A stretch of DNA of 21,008 nt from assembly GCA_032433595.1 (NCBI GenBank), contig JASWJB010000508.1, positions 1-21,008 on the forward strand, given 5' to 3'. The notes below the pieces were generated by a model. It was not told the DNA's origin and made no database searches. It saw only the letters and a program-made list of their open reading frames with translations. Below are positions 9,301 to 16,922 of this stretch, piece by piece. Source of the stretch: Conoideocrella luteorostrata (lineage: Eukaryota; Ascomycota; Sordariomycetes; Hypocreales; Clavicipitaceae). Position numbers and translations under genes: made by a program. The number at the start of each line of letters is the position of its first letter. Positions within the stretch are counted from its first letter, which is position 1.

Positions 9301-9520
9301 TCTTCGGGCGGCACACGAGAAGGATGGACGGGCCAGGATACTACTGCCGCTGGGTAGGAGCAAACGGGCGGGATCTTCGGAAAGCACACGAGGCCGATTG
9401 ACAAATGGTTGGACATGCATTTCTTCTGGGGCGTCTTTCATGACTTGGAGCATTTCTTCGGAAGGCACGCGCGCACGAGACGGGTGGACGAAGGGTTGTA
9501 CGTGCACTTCTTCTTCACGG
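9301..9520. repeat. Degenerate ~75-80-bp tandem repeat
   Basis: The motif TCTTCGG followed by a GGCACACGAG-like string recurs at 9301, 9374 and 9455. Each is followed by GTGGAC/TTGGAC, then a CTTCTTC-like segment in the last two. On the minus strand two copies read as HVQPFVHPSR and HVQPFVNRPR. The repeat may be a decayed coding repeat or a non-coding minisatellite. Confidence 0.6.
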
Positions 9521-9540
9521 GCGTTCGCTTCTCTTTGCCA

Positions 9541-9671
9541 CTGTCGCTTCTATTCAGCATTACTTCTACATAGCACAATTACTTCTATGCAGCGCTGTCG
9601 CTCCCATCCAGCACGATTGTTTCTGCGTAGTGTCATTGCTTCTAAATGACACGGTCACTTCCGTTCAGCAC
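9541..9671. repeat. Degenerate ~20-bp minisatellite
   Basis: About six or seven imperfect units built around (T/A)CTTCTATNCAGCAC follow one another, with period varying from about 15 to 23 bp. Examples are TTACTTCTACATAGCACAA, TTACTTCTATGCAGCG and TTGCTTCTAAATGACACG. Confidence 0.6.
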
Positions 9672-9768
9672 CCAGCTACTCGTGCAGCGAGACGGCGTCG
9701 GTTTAGCCCGCCAGTGTTACGTGCTGGTGTTGCCGTGGAGAGCCAACTATCGCGACGAGCCGCCCAGT

Positions 9769-9844
9769 CGACAAATTAATCGAGACATCCTGGGCAGAGG
9801 CAGAGTGCGTGGGTAGGTCCCGACATGTCGATGAACTTGTCAGG
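9769..9844. mobile_element. Small inverted-repeat element, copy a
   Basis: The left end is CGACAAATTAATCGAGAC and the right end TCGATGAACTTGTCAGG, whose reverse complement matches the left end imperfectly. The centre (GGGCAGAGGCAGAGTGCGTGGG) is the reverse complement of the centre of copy f (about 11860-11900). This copy therefore sits in the opposite orientation, which marks a dispersed family rather than only a local tandem repeat. Confidence 0.6.
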
Positions 9845-10076
9845 CGCATGGCCGTCGACCGAGGGCAGCCAGACCGCTTATTAGTGCAGTGGTTCAACAT
9901 TCCGGAGCGGAGGAGCAGGGAGAATGTATCTGTGGGGCTATCGACCAATAGAATCAAGGGAATTAAACGTACTTCATTTACAGCCTATTTTCTAAGGTGA
10001 TTGCAAGTCCCTTCTCTACAAAGAGCTACACCCTAACTACAAACTGAGGGATAGTTTGTGGGTCTGAAGAGGGGTG

Positions 10077-10134
10077 CCTGACAAATTAATCGAGACCTCT
10101 GCCACCGCTCTGAGTGTCTCAATTTATTTGTCAA
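10077..10134. mobile_element. Small inverted-repeat element, copy b (short)
   Basis: The ends are CCTGACAAATTAATCGAGAC and GTCTCAATTTATTTGTCAA, near-perfect inverted repeats around an ~18-base centre (CTCTGCCACCGCTCTGAGT). The first 17 bases of the left end are the same as in copy a. Confidence 0.65.
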
Positions 10135-10146
10135 CACCTTAGCATC

Positions 10147-10180
10147 GTGCGTTGGTCGTGCGTTGGTCGTGCGTTGGTTG
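10147..10180. repeat. 11-bp triplicate (GTGCGTTGGTC)
   Basis: Three tandem units of GTGCGTTGGTC, the last ending in a variant TGGTTG, lie between inverted-repeat copy b and the ankyrin palindrome. Confidence 0.8.
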
Positions 10181-10200
10181 TGAGGAATGTTTCCTGTGAC

Positions 10201-10620
10201 ATCGCAGATGCTGATCCACAGACGCCGCAGATCCTTGCTATATTGCGTGGGAACGCGGTGTTGGTTATTAGGCTTCAACTACAGCAGCGAATAGCGGAGT
10301 CTGTCCCTTTATTATTTTCATCTGCTACATTAGTGTCGGATTACACGTTTGTGTGGGTGGATAGATATGTGGATACACGGGCTATGAGAGAAAGGTTTAG
10401 AACAGCACCGTTTGCTTTTGGACAAACGGCGCTGTTCCAAGCCTCTACTCACGGCAATGTCGAGCTACTCGAGTGTTTGCATTACAGGGGAGCTAATATA
10501 ACAGAGAAAAATAATAAGGGACAGACTCCGCTGTTCGCTGCTATAGTAAAAGCTTAGACTCGCGTTCCTACGCAATATGGCAGGGATTAGCAGCGTCTGT
10601 GAATTAGCATCTGCGGCATC
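10201..10620. repeat. Imperfect ~420-bp palindrome
   Basis: The left arm (10201-10333) and right arm (10491-10620) match in inverted orientation, roughly four bases in five by eye; for example both read GCGAA(T/C)AGCGGAGTCTGTCCCTT when oriented alike. The spacer is itself a weaker continuation, and the very centre is a strong hairpin: 10400-10414 pairs with 10423-10437 (14 of 15 bases) around an 8-base loop. The whole is one large inverted duplication of ankyrin-coding DNA that has since diverged. Confidence 0.75.
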
Positions 10621-10740
10621 GACATATGCTCCATTGTCAAGCAGGAGCCTCGATATCCTTCTGGAGCGGCATGACGGGCCCGGCGAAGTGGCCCAAATCA
10701 CTAAATTCGATGGAGTTGCCTTGATTATTACAGCGGCAGA
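10425..10740. pseudogene. Ankyrin-repeat remnants in opposing orientations
   Basis: On the plus strand, 10425-10556 reads as about one and a half ankyrin units: QTALFQASTHGNVELLE, then RGANITEKNNKGQTPLFAA. On the minus strand, about 10740-10567 reads as a second run containing ISRLLLDNGAYVDAADANSQ. The two are convergent, so no single gene could use both. The left half of the palindrome (10201-10413) carries mirrored and more broken versions, including NVADENNKG on the minus strand. Frames are interrupted and there are no clear starts. I read this as debris of an ankyrin-repeat gene rearranged by inverted duplication. Confidence 0.6.
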
Positions 10741-10767
10741 TAGCTTGCGTGAGCCGGCAGCGGGTAG

Positions 10768-10975
10768 TGTGGGTTGCACAGAGGGGGGCGGCTGTGCAGG
10801 TGATCTAGATCAAATGCTTCAAAATCCAATATATTGTATAAGTCTGTGTGTATCTAAGAGTAAGAAAACAAGTGAAGATACGAAGCCCGACATCGTCGTT
10901 TAAATAGGTAGACCGAAAGGTGACCACGTGACTCGCTCCATGCTCCTTGGTGTGCTTGGCGGCAGGATTCCAACA
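10768..10975 (-). mobile_element. Solo LTR, second copy (208 bp)
   Basis: On the minus strand it starts TGTTGGAATCCTGCCGCC and ends CAACCCACA, matching the copy at 3485-3668 at both ends and in internal blocks (TCACGTGGTCACC, a TATTTAAA in place of TATTTATA, TAGATACACACAGAC, and GATCTAGATCA). Flanking pentamers are GGTAG (10763-10767) and GATAG (10976-10980), a target duplication with one G/A difference. It carries about 24 more bases than the first copy. Confidence 0.72.
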
Positions 10976-11335
10976 GATAGCGCTCCCGCTGCCTGGACCT
11001 CCTCCGTACACGATAACTACTCCGTAGTGTTGCCGATGAACGAGCCAGAAGCCATCGGGGCAAAGGTGGGCAAAAAGTGGGAAATTGGGTTCCTCTGGAA
11101 TCTACGGTAGTAGGCCTCAATGTACGTACCGCAAGAGTAGGCTTACCATATTAGGAAGAGAGGGTTTTTTTTGGGGTTGCCCCAGAAAGAGTGTGGGTGA
11201 TACCTGAAGGGGGTATGCGATGACGTAACCCTTTGCAGCATGGATGGGGTCAGCCATGAAGCCACGTAAATTGTCCTCCGCATGGGGGTAAAATGATAAT
11301 GCCACATCCCATGGAGTATAGGAGAAATCGTTGAG
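10976..11335. other. Intergenic, nothing recognised
   Basis: No gene or named element is seen. An exact TACTCCGTA occurs at 11018. A T-rich run lies at about 11165-11172. Confidence 0.5.
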
Positions 11336-11386
11336 TCGCTGCAGGCGTGTATGAGGCACCCCCCCTGGCGATACTGCCAACGCCCC

Positions 11387-11448
11387 TAACAAATGGATCG
11401 GGACGCCATGGCCTACACCTCCCACGCATCGATTAATTTGCTGACACC
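11387..11448. mobile_element. Small inverted-repeat element, copy c
   Basis: The ends are CTAACAAATGGATCGGGAC and CATCGATTAATTTGCTGACACC, inverted relative to each other, around a GCC...CCTCCCACG centre. It lies inside the first satellite unit. Confidence 0.6.
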
Positions 11449-11524
11449 TTGAAAAGCTTGTCCATTTGACTGACGATGGTGACGGAGGAGTCGCTGCCGG
11501 CGTGTATGAGGCACCCTCACGCCC

Positions 11525-11602
11525 CTAACAATATGAGTCCAGACGCCAGGGCCCACCACTTCTGCCTCTGCCCTGGGTGTCTCGATTACTTTGTCGACAC
11601 CT
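11525..11602. mobile_element. Small inverted-repeat element, copy d
   Basis: The left end (CTAACAATATGAGTCCAGACG) is decayed. The right end GTGTCTCGATTACTTTGTCGACACC is well kept. The centre includes CTTCTGCCTCTGCCCTGG. It lies inside the second satellite unit. Confidence 0.55.
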
Positions 11603-11708
11603 TTTTTTTGAAAGCCTGTCCCCCGACTAACGATGATGTAGGGCGTACGAACGAGGCGGTCGCTGCTGGCGTGTATAAGGCCCCCCTCCTCAGCGGTACT
11701 GCCACGCC

Positions 11709-11760
11709 CATAACAAATTAATCGAGACGTCAGGCCTGCCCCTCCCACACTCGGCTTGGC
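11709..11760. mobile_element. Small inverted-repeat element, copy e (right end lost)
   Basis: A perfect left end (AACAAATTAATCGAGACGTC) is followed by CCTGCCCCTCCCACACTC, then unrelated sequence. The right inverted end is missing. Confidence 0.5.
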
Positions 11761-11839
11761 TTGTCCTCTGACTGACGGTGGTGTGCGGCGTATGGACAGA
11801 AGTGTATAAAGCACCCTTCGCCAGCGGAACTGCCACGCC

Positions 11840-11921
11840 CCAACAAATGAATCGAGAGGCCGGTGCCTACCCCTCCCACGCACTCTGCCTCTGCCCCGGA
11901 CGTCTTGATTAAGTTGTCGGC
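11840..11921. mobile_element. Small inverted-repeat element, copy f
   Basis: The ends are CAACAAATGAATCGAGAGG and CGTCTTGATTAAGTTGTCGG, around CCTACCCCTCCCACGCACTCTGCCTCTGCCCC. Its centre matches the reverse complement of copy a. Confidence 0.6.
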
Positions 11922-12044
11922 GCCTCGACGTCGATGTGTGGGTGGCATGTAAAGCCAGCTCCCTTGGTGCCAAAGCTCCGGCCGTCACGCACCTTCATCA
12001 CCTCACACCTCTCCTACTTCTCCCACGCTTCCGACTTCTCCGGC

Positions 12045-12110
12045 ACCACCCACCCACCTCTCTTCTCCTTTATCCTTTCCCCTTCCCCTTCCCTCCTACC
12101 CCATCGCTTG
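12045..12110 (+). promoter_or_regulatory. Pyrimidine-rich tract
   Basis: A long C/T run (CCCTTCCCTCCTACCCC and similar) resembles the CT-rich stretches near fungal transcription starts, but no gene follows on the plus strand. It may be a relic or simple low-complexity sequence. Confidence 0.3.
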
Positions 12111-12239
12111 TCCACTTGTTCTCTCGTTCTCTCATGCATACTCGATTGTAGATATGTACATACAACATGTGTGTATGCTCTCTTTGGCGACCATACGGCT
12201 CACTTTTCGTAGCGGACAGGGGGTCATAGGAAATCATAA

Positions 12240-12490
12240 GTAGCGCTTTAAAAGGTTCTTATTCTGCCCGGTAATATATATATCTTACGATAGAAGTCTC
12301 CGGACGCTTGTGTGTTACAAAAACATATATTATATATCCCACAGCCCTACCAGCCCTGCCTGCAGAACGGCCATGTAGTCATAGAAAAACACGGGCCATT
12401 ATGGCCACACACCACAACAACAAGAACTGACCACAACTACCGCATATAAAGCTAGAATTTAATAAAAATTAATACTATTAGTTAGCTAAT
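12240..12490. other. AT-rich tract flanking the transposase remnant
   Basis: This stretch has runs such as TAATATATATAT, TATATTATATAT and TTTAATAAAAATTAATACTATTAG. It is rich in TpA, as expected of repeat DNA hit by RIP-type mutation. No gene is seen. It may be the non-coding end of the element whose transposase fragment follows. Confidence 0.5.
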
Positions 12491-12637
12491 TCAATAGACT
12501 AATGCTGTGCGTTTCTCGTTCAATTCTATCGCATGTTTTAGTCGTGTGGGCATAGATTTTTATCCAACTATTAATAGTCTCTTGCCATAGATTGCGCTAA
12601 CCTTCTTCAGCAAGCGCCTGCAAATCGTCTTCTGTGA
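12491..12637 (-). pseudogene. Tc1/mariner-type transposase C-terminal remnant
   Basis: The minus strand read from 12637 gives a frame with a DLQALAEEG-like stretch, one in-frame TAG, then LWQETINSWI. After a frameshift it gives MPTRLKHAIELNEKRTALVY and a stop at 12491-12493. The pattern 'INSWI...SMPTRLK.VIELNG..T' is typical of the last ~45 residues of fungal DDE transposases of the Tc1/mariner group. No catalytic triad or terminal repeat is identified, so only the 3' end is supported. It is dead: it has a stop, a frameshift and no 5' part. Confidence 0.6.
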
Positions 12638-12639
12638 TA

Positions 12640-14046
12640 TGTGTGAGTACAATGGGTCAAAGATTCAGCTTGGGCCGCAACACGCCAAGCTAACTCACAC
12701 AGTGCGACGATTAAAATCAAGCCACACAGTGCGAGTGTCGGAGCGCCTACTCCGTAGTAGCTCAAGACCTAGAGTTGCGTGTTATGCCCGCCAAGTCCGG
12801 GTGTGGGTGGCTGGCCGCGGGCCGCTGGACTGGACGGACAGGGGAGGTACTGCCTAAAGCTGGTACTGGTACGTCCTGGTACGTTCCGTGAGAGCTGTAC
12901 AAGTAGGCTTGGTTATGCCCTTAATGCTCCACGCGCAGGAGACAGAAACAGTGGGACTGTCAGAGCAGTCTCCGGCGTTTGCATTTAACAGTGGGTGCAT
13001 CCATGACGGCACGACGGGTCTTTCCAGGAAGCGCATCAACAACTGCGGGGCGACTGTTGTTGGATACTATAAGATTTGATTACCTCTTACAGAGTACTGA
13101 ATGAATAATTAGTGAGCTCACACTTTTGCACTATGGTGCAGCGGATATGAAATCCGACAACTGTCTAAACACCAAATCTCCCCAAATCCAGACAGGCGGG
13201 GACAATTTACGTGGCCCTTCAGGGCAAACACAACCACGCTGCAAAGGGTCACGTGGTTTATCCCCCGCCTGCCGGGCTTGCGTGGCAGAGAGGACATTTA
13301 CGGCGGCGCTGACATCAAGTAAAAGGGTAGATATCAGCGCCAAGTTTCCGCGAGGCAGGCGCCACGGCCTTCCCGGTATGAGCCTTTTCATCCTCCACGC
13401 GTGATTTGCTGGGGGCCGTGAAGGGTCAAAAAGAGCGACGAGCCATGCTGGGGGGGCATGCAATTTTTAAGTGTCTGTATAGGAATAGAACCACCGCCGA
13501 CTTGCGAAACAAATATTCATAGGTAGGCCTGCAATAAATGGGGCGGGAGACCAGCGGCCGTATTGACAGGACCCGTCACGTGCTGCTAGATTCTGCACGT
13601 GATTGACCGCTGCTAGCCCTACTATTAGGTGGGTAACAGCGTAATTCTAATAACAAAATCAAGCGAGTATTAGAATGAAGGGGCGAGACTTTAAAGGTAG
13701 GGAGTATTGAGCGACGGACGTTACGCTACAGTATGCTCATTGGTCTGTGGGTGGACATGATTCCCTCACACAGGTCAGATGAGCTCAAAGATCGTAAATA
13801 TGGCAGGACGGCGACGACAACATCAGATGGAAAGACGAGTTTGGGCTGTGACGGATCTGTCGTGTATTCAGCAGAGTTTCTGCAGTGAACAAAACAAGAG
13901 TGGGCTCGTGTGAACGAAGTACAGGGGAACTAAAAAGGGGTGTATGGACATGAAGGGGACCGTACTGCCCGTACTGGGTGTAGAGAGTAAGGACCGTCCC
14001 AGGGTCTGTCCTAGAGTACGTCCTAGTTAGTCCCCTACCTAGTCAC
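12640..14046. other. Intergenic, no recognisable gene
   Basis: Short frames of 60-110 codons are present without motifs, and the longest minus-strand frame (13131-13463) begins at a TTG rather than an ATG. Visible features are a TACTCCGTA (12748), direct CACACAGTGCGA pairs near 12697 and 12723, a paired CACGTG hairpin (13576-13602) and a hairpin at 13644-13676 (ATTCTAATA/TATTAGAAT). Confidence 0.5.
13576..13602. promoter_or_regulatory. Paired E-box inverted repeat
   Basis: TCACGTGC (13576-13583) and GCACGTGA (13595-13602) are exact inverted repeats separated by 11 bases, each holding the palindrome CACGTG bound by bHLH regulators. No gene starts nearby, so function is uncertain. Confidence 0.3.
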
Positions 14047-14174
14047 GCGCCTGACAGATTAATCGAGATATCGAGGCCCTCCCTACGCCCTCTGTCTCTG
14101 ACCTGGATGTCTCGATTGATCGAGGTAGCATGCCTATGGTAGGCTCCGATATCTTGATTAGTCTGTCAGGCACG
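14047..14174. mobile_element. Small inverted-repeat element, copy g (128 bp, longest)
   Basis: The left terminal repeat GCGCCTGACAGATTAATCGA and the right end TTGATTAGTCTGTCAGGCAC are inverted copies over about 28 bases, continuing inward as GATATCGAGG and CCGATATC. Inside, GATGTCTCGATTGATCGAGG repeats the inner end seen in the shorter copies. No coding capacity. It has the form of a MITE, though no clear target duplication is seen. Confidence 0.6.
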
Positions 14175-14563
14175 TGCCCGTTAGTAATTCCAAGCCACCA
14201 CTCTCCACGATTTGGTTGTTTCGAAGCCGGCCCATTGTACAGTCAGTACCCCGTACATGCCGAGCCAAGAAGCAACCCATCGTGCAGTGTTGGTTCGGAA
14301 CTGCTAGATGCCCAAAGTAGATCCTCTGCAGCTACACATCAACTACCGTTGTTCACTGAGGGCGGTTAATAATTGGCCGGGGTTGATCCTCATTACGCCC
14401 CTTGGCCGACAGCCCTCAGGGTCTGGTTTTGGTCAATGGCCCTCAGTCGCCAGTGCTCGATGCGACTATTATAATCTCGGATTCGGGATTCGGCCTGAAA
14501 GTTGTATGCGCTTTGCAGCATGGGGCGACGGCTCGTCGGAGTGTATTGCTGCAGTCGCTCTAG

Positions 14564-14761
14564 ACTTTCGGTCGCTTTCCGGTTGAGGTCGAGGCCCGAC
14601 TGAGACAGCTCGAAAAGGAGCTCGCTCGCCTCGTGGTTCTTGGATCTTGTCTCCCTGTGGCATCGACGCGCTCCGATGGGACAACAACTGTCGTAGGACC
14701 CTCAGCGCACTCGACTGCGTACCATGACGGCAATCACCAGTTCTTTATGGTCGAGACGTAA
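14564..14761 (+). other. Possible exon remnant with coiled-coil character
   Basis: An open stretch of 65 codons with no ATG near its start contains VEVEARLRQLEKELARL, a heptad-like amphipathic segment, and stops at 14759-14761. A preceding frame on the same strand (MRFAAWGDGSSECIAA..., ending 14586) could be joined to it only by a frameshift or splice. I do not recognise the family; it may be the 3' end of a lost gene or chance. Confidence 0.25.
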
Positions 14762-15225
14762 AAGGTAGAGGATGGCGGGGGCCGCTGCTTTGGATATATG
14801 TATACCACTAGTACGCTGCCCGGCTGGTGGCGTGCGCGGTTGATTGGGTGACAGAGGAGAAACTCTGTTGAACTCCGCGGATCATGTCGAGGCGGTGTTT
14901 GCAACATGAAATCTAGATGTCGGCCTTGGGGCAAGGAAAGGTAGGACGGCTGTGTGTCCATCAAAATCTGGATACCGCAACGTGCAGGTTACGGAGTAGT
15001 TAGTGAGTTACTCCGTTGAGTGTGTGGAGTAACCGAGGGAAACCCCCCTTCCCCCCCCTGTCGCTAGCTCTGACGACCAAATGCACGCACAAAGTTTCTG
15101 TACACTACGGAGTACAGAGTAGTAGCTTTGTCGACGACACTTGAAGGGGTGCAAAATTCGCGACGATCGGATCAGTCCATTTTTCGCTCAACACCCCTTC
15201 TGCCAGGTCCCCTGCCAGAATGCAT

Positions 15226-15280
15226 TGATCGGATCAGATCCGGATCATATCAGACCAGATCTGACCATATCAGATCGGAC
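15226..15280. repeat. GATC-rich degenerate repeat upstream of TRM44
   Basis: GATC-containing 9-12-base units (GATCGGATCA, GATCCGGATCATATCAGAC, CAGATCTGACCATATCAGATC) follow each other 50 to 105 bases before the TRM44 start, probably in its 5' UTR or promoter. They include short palindromes such as AGATCT and CATATCAGA repeats. Confidence 0.6.
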
Positions 15281-15329
15281 ATGGATTTTAGGTCTAGTCC
15301 CTTGCTTAAGCCCAAAGTACGGAGCCACA

Positions 15330-16922
15330 ATGCCCTTCTCACCGGATCAAATTCCCTCGTCAGCTGCGCCATATTTCGAAGACGTGAGTTCAGAGCATCA
15401 CGCCTGGCTCCCTTGCTTCAGTCATGGCTGTACTTTTAACCCCGAGCTCTTTTGTAGCATCATGATGAACATGGTACGCAACCCTAACCTCAATTCTTCG
15501 TGGCTGTTCCGTGCAGACATTCTATACGACGACGAGGCCGACGACGAGGCCGACAACGATGACGACGATGACAATGACGATGACAACGACGGGGGAAATA
15601 ACCAGGCTACCACCACCACCGCCATCGACACTCGAAAACTGCCTGAATACGACCGGCCTGTTCTCCGAGAAATCCCCAAAATACCCAGACAGCGCACTCT
15701 GGTACGGAGGCTGATTCCAAGAAGTGAAAAGAGAGACAAGCCCATGAACCAGACATGCACCTTTCACAGGGCTCAGCAGTCAGAAACCTCCGTCACAACC
15801 CTCGTAATCTACACGCCGCACGTCTCCTCATTAGACGACCTGCCTTTCTACCACCCCAAAGTCCGAGGAATCGCTCACCTTCACCAATGGAATCCTGAGA
15901 CAGCAAAGGGCATCATATCAGTCCACTTTCTAGGCGGCCCGGACGAAGACGACAAGCAGCGACTCCAAGACCCAAAAATACGACGTGTTGCTTTCCATCT
16001 TTTGGAGATACTGCACAAACATGGCCAGGGATCCGCGCTGGGCTACGTCAAAAGAGTACACCACGACGTTGTGCTGCCCCAGGCAAGATTCCAAGACCGA
16101 TACGGCTACCTCAAGAGCAAATACGCGCGTCAGCTTGTGGAAAGCTGGGCAGAAGCCACAGATCCTGGGAAGCACGTGTTTGAGGACCTGGGCATTGCTG
16201 CGTTTCTGATAGAGCTCTGGACGGATATGTACAAGAATACAAACACTCCGTTTCCTGGCTTTGTGGACCTTGGTTGCGGAAATGGCCTGTTGGTCTATCT
16301 CTTAACACAAGAGGGCTATGATGGATGGGGTTTCGATGCGCGGGCTCGTAAATCGTGGGCAAACTATACAACCCCTTCGGGGAAATCTCCATCGGGGAAA
16401 TCGCTGGAGGAGAAGTTGCTGTTGCCCAGTGTTGTCTCTTGTGTTACTGGCAGCGGCGATGCGGACGACACTCGGCGTGAAGATATTTCCAACGCTCACG
16501 ACGGAAGATTCGAGCCTGGCACTTTCATTGTCTCCAATCATGCCGATGAGTTGACGCCCTGGACACCCATCCTGGCAGCCATGTCGCAGTGTCCCTTCAT
16601 CATGATACCATGTTGTAGCCACAACTTGACGGGCGATAGGTTTCGAGCTCCGGCCCCAAGGGACAAGTCCAAGTCCAAGTCCACGTATGCATCTCTGGTC
16701 GACTGGGTATCGCAAATTGCAGAGGATTGCGGATGGCAGCTCGAAACTGAGATGCTGCGCATTCCAAGTACTCGGAACACGGGCATCCTTGGTCGCAGGC
16801 GGACTAGCGGCCTTGCCGCCTCTGACCTGGATGTTGAAGCTGTTTTGGCCAAGTATGGAGGTGTTAAGGGCTACTATGCAAATGTGGCCAAACTTGTCAA
16901 GATCGGGCCACGAGGGCACTGA
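15330..16922 (+). CDS. TRM44: tRNA(Ser) uridine-44 2'-O-methyltransferase
   Basis: The 530-residue protein catalyses S-adenosylmethionine-dependent 2'-O-methylation of U44 in tRNA-Ser. The frame is open from 15141, but I choose the ATG at 15330 (cacaATGcc) because family proteins begin with MPF-type sequence and the preceding 63 codons cover the GATC repeat. Family marks are the N-terminal [17 protein letters not shown] block, the SAM-binding motif VDLGCGNG (D313-G319), then [21 protein letters not shown] (402-411) and PCCSHNLTG (427-435). The C-terminus [12 protein letters not shown] is complete. An acidic low-complexity run (residues 67-87) encoded by GAC/GAT triplets interrupts the N-terminal region and probably varies in length. 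A small SGKSPSGKS duplication lies near 350. No intron is needed. It converges with the transporter gene downstream. Confidence 0.92.
   Translation: MPFSPDQIPSSAAPYFEDVSSEHHAWLPCFSHGCTFNPELFCSIMMNMVRNPNLNSSWLFRADILYDDEADDEADNDDDDDNDDDNDGGNNQATTTTAIDTRKLPEYDRPVLREIPKIPRQRTLVRRLIPRSEKRDKPMNQTCTFHRAQQSETSVTTLVIYTPHVSSLDDLPFYHPKVRGIAHLHQWNPETAKGIISVHFLGGPDEDDKQRLQDPKIRRVAFHLLEILHKHGQGSALGYVKRVHHDVVLPQARFQDRYGYLKSKYARQLVESWAEATDPGKHVFEDLGIAAFLIELWTDMYKNTNTPFPGFVDLGCGNGLLVYLLTQEGYDGWGFDARARKSWANYTTPSGKSPSGKSLEEKLLLPSVVSCVTGSGDADDTRREDISNAHDGRFEPGTFIVSNHADELTPWTPILAAMSQCPFIMIPCCSHNLTGDRFRAPAPRDKSKSKSTYASLVDWVSQIAEDCGWQLETEMLRIPSTRNTGILGRRRTSGLAASDLDVEAVLAKYGGVKGYYANVAKLVKIGPRGH

Larger units (their letters stand above)
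9127..10200. other. Repeat-rich intergenic tract after the DUF7924 gene
   Basis: No gene is supported. The tract holds a purine-rich stretch (about 9198-9263), a ~75-80-bp degenerate repeat, a ~20-bp degenerate minisatellite, two copies of a small inverted-repeat element and an 11-bp triplet repeat. Each is listed separately. Confidence 0.6.
11336..11935. repeat. ~150-bp degenerate satellite, about four units
   Basis: TCGCTGC(A/C/T)GGCGTGTAT(G/A)AGGC recurs at 11336, 11491 and 11660, with a weaker unit near 11792. Spacings are about 155, 169 and 132 bases. Within each unit the order is this block, GCCACGCCC or similar, an AACAAATNAATCGAGAC end, a CCTCCCACGC segment, a TCTGCCTCTGCCC segment in some, and a GTCTCGATTA(A/C)TTTGTCGACACC end. 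Each unit thus carries a copy of the small inverted-repeat element. Long minus-strand frames across it are repetitive and begin at non-ATG codons, so I do not call a gene. Confidence 0.7.

Noticed and set aside
11413..11988. 191-codon minus-strand frame
   Set aside because: It starts at GTG, crosses the satellite array and is open because of repeated GC-rich units; no motif is seen.
13131..13463. 110-codon minus-strand frame
   Set aside because: It begins at TTG, has no ATG near its start, no recognisable domain and no promoter context.
15141..15329. 63-codon N-terminal extension of TRM44
   Set aside because: It covers the GATC-rich repeat and has no family similarity; the ATG at 15330 matches the usual start region.
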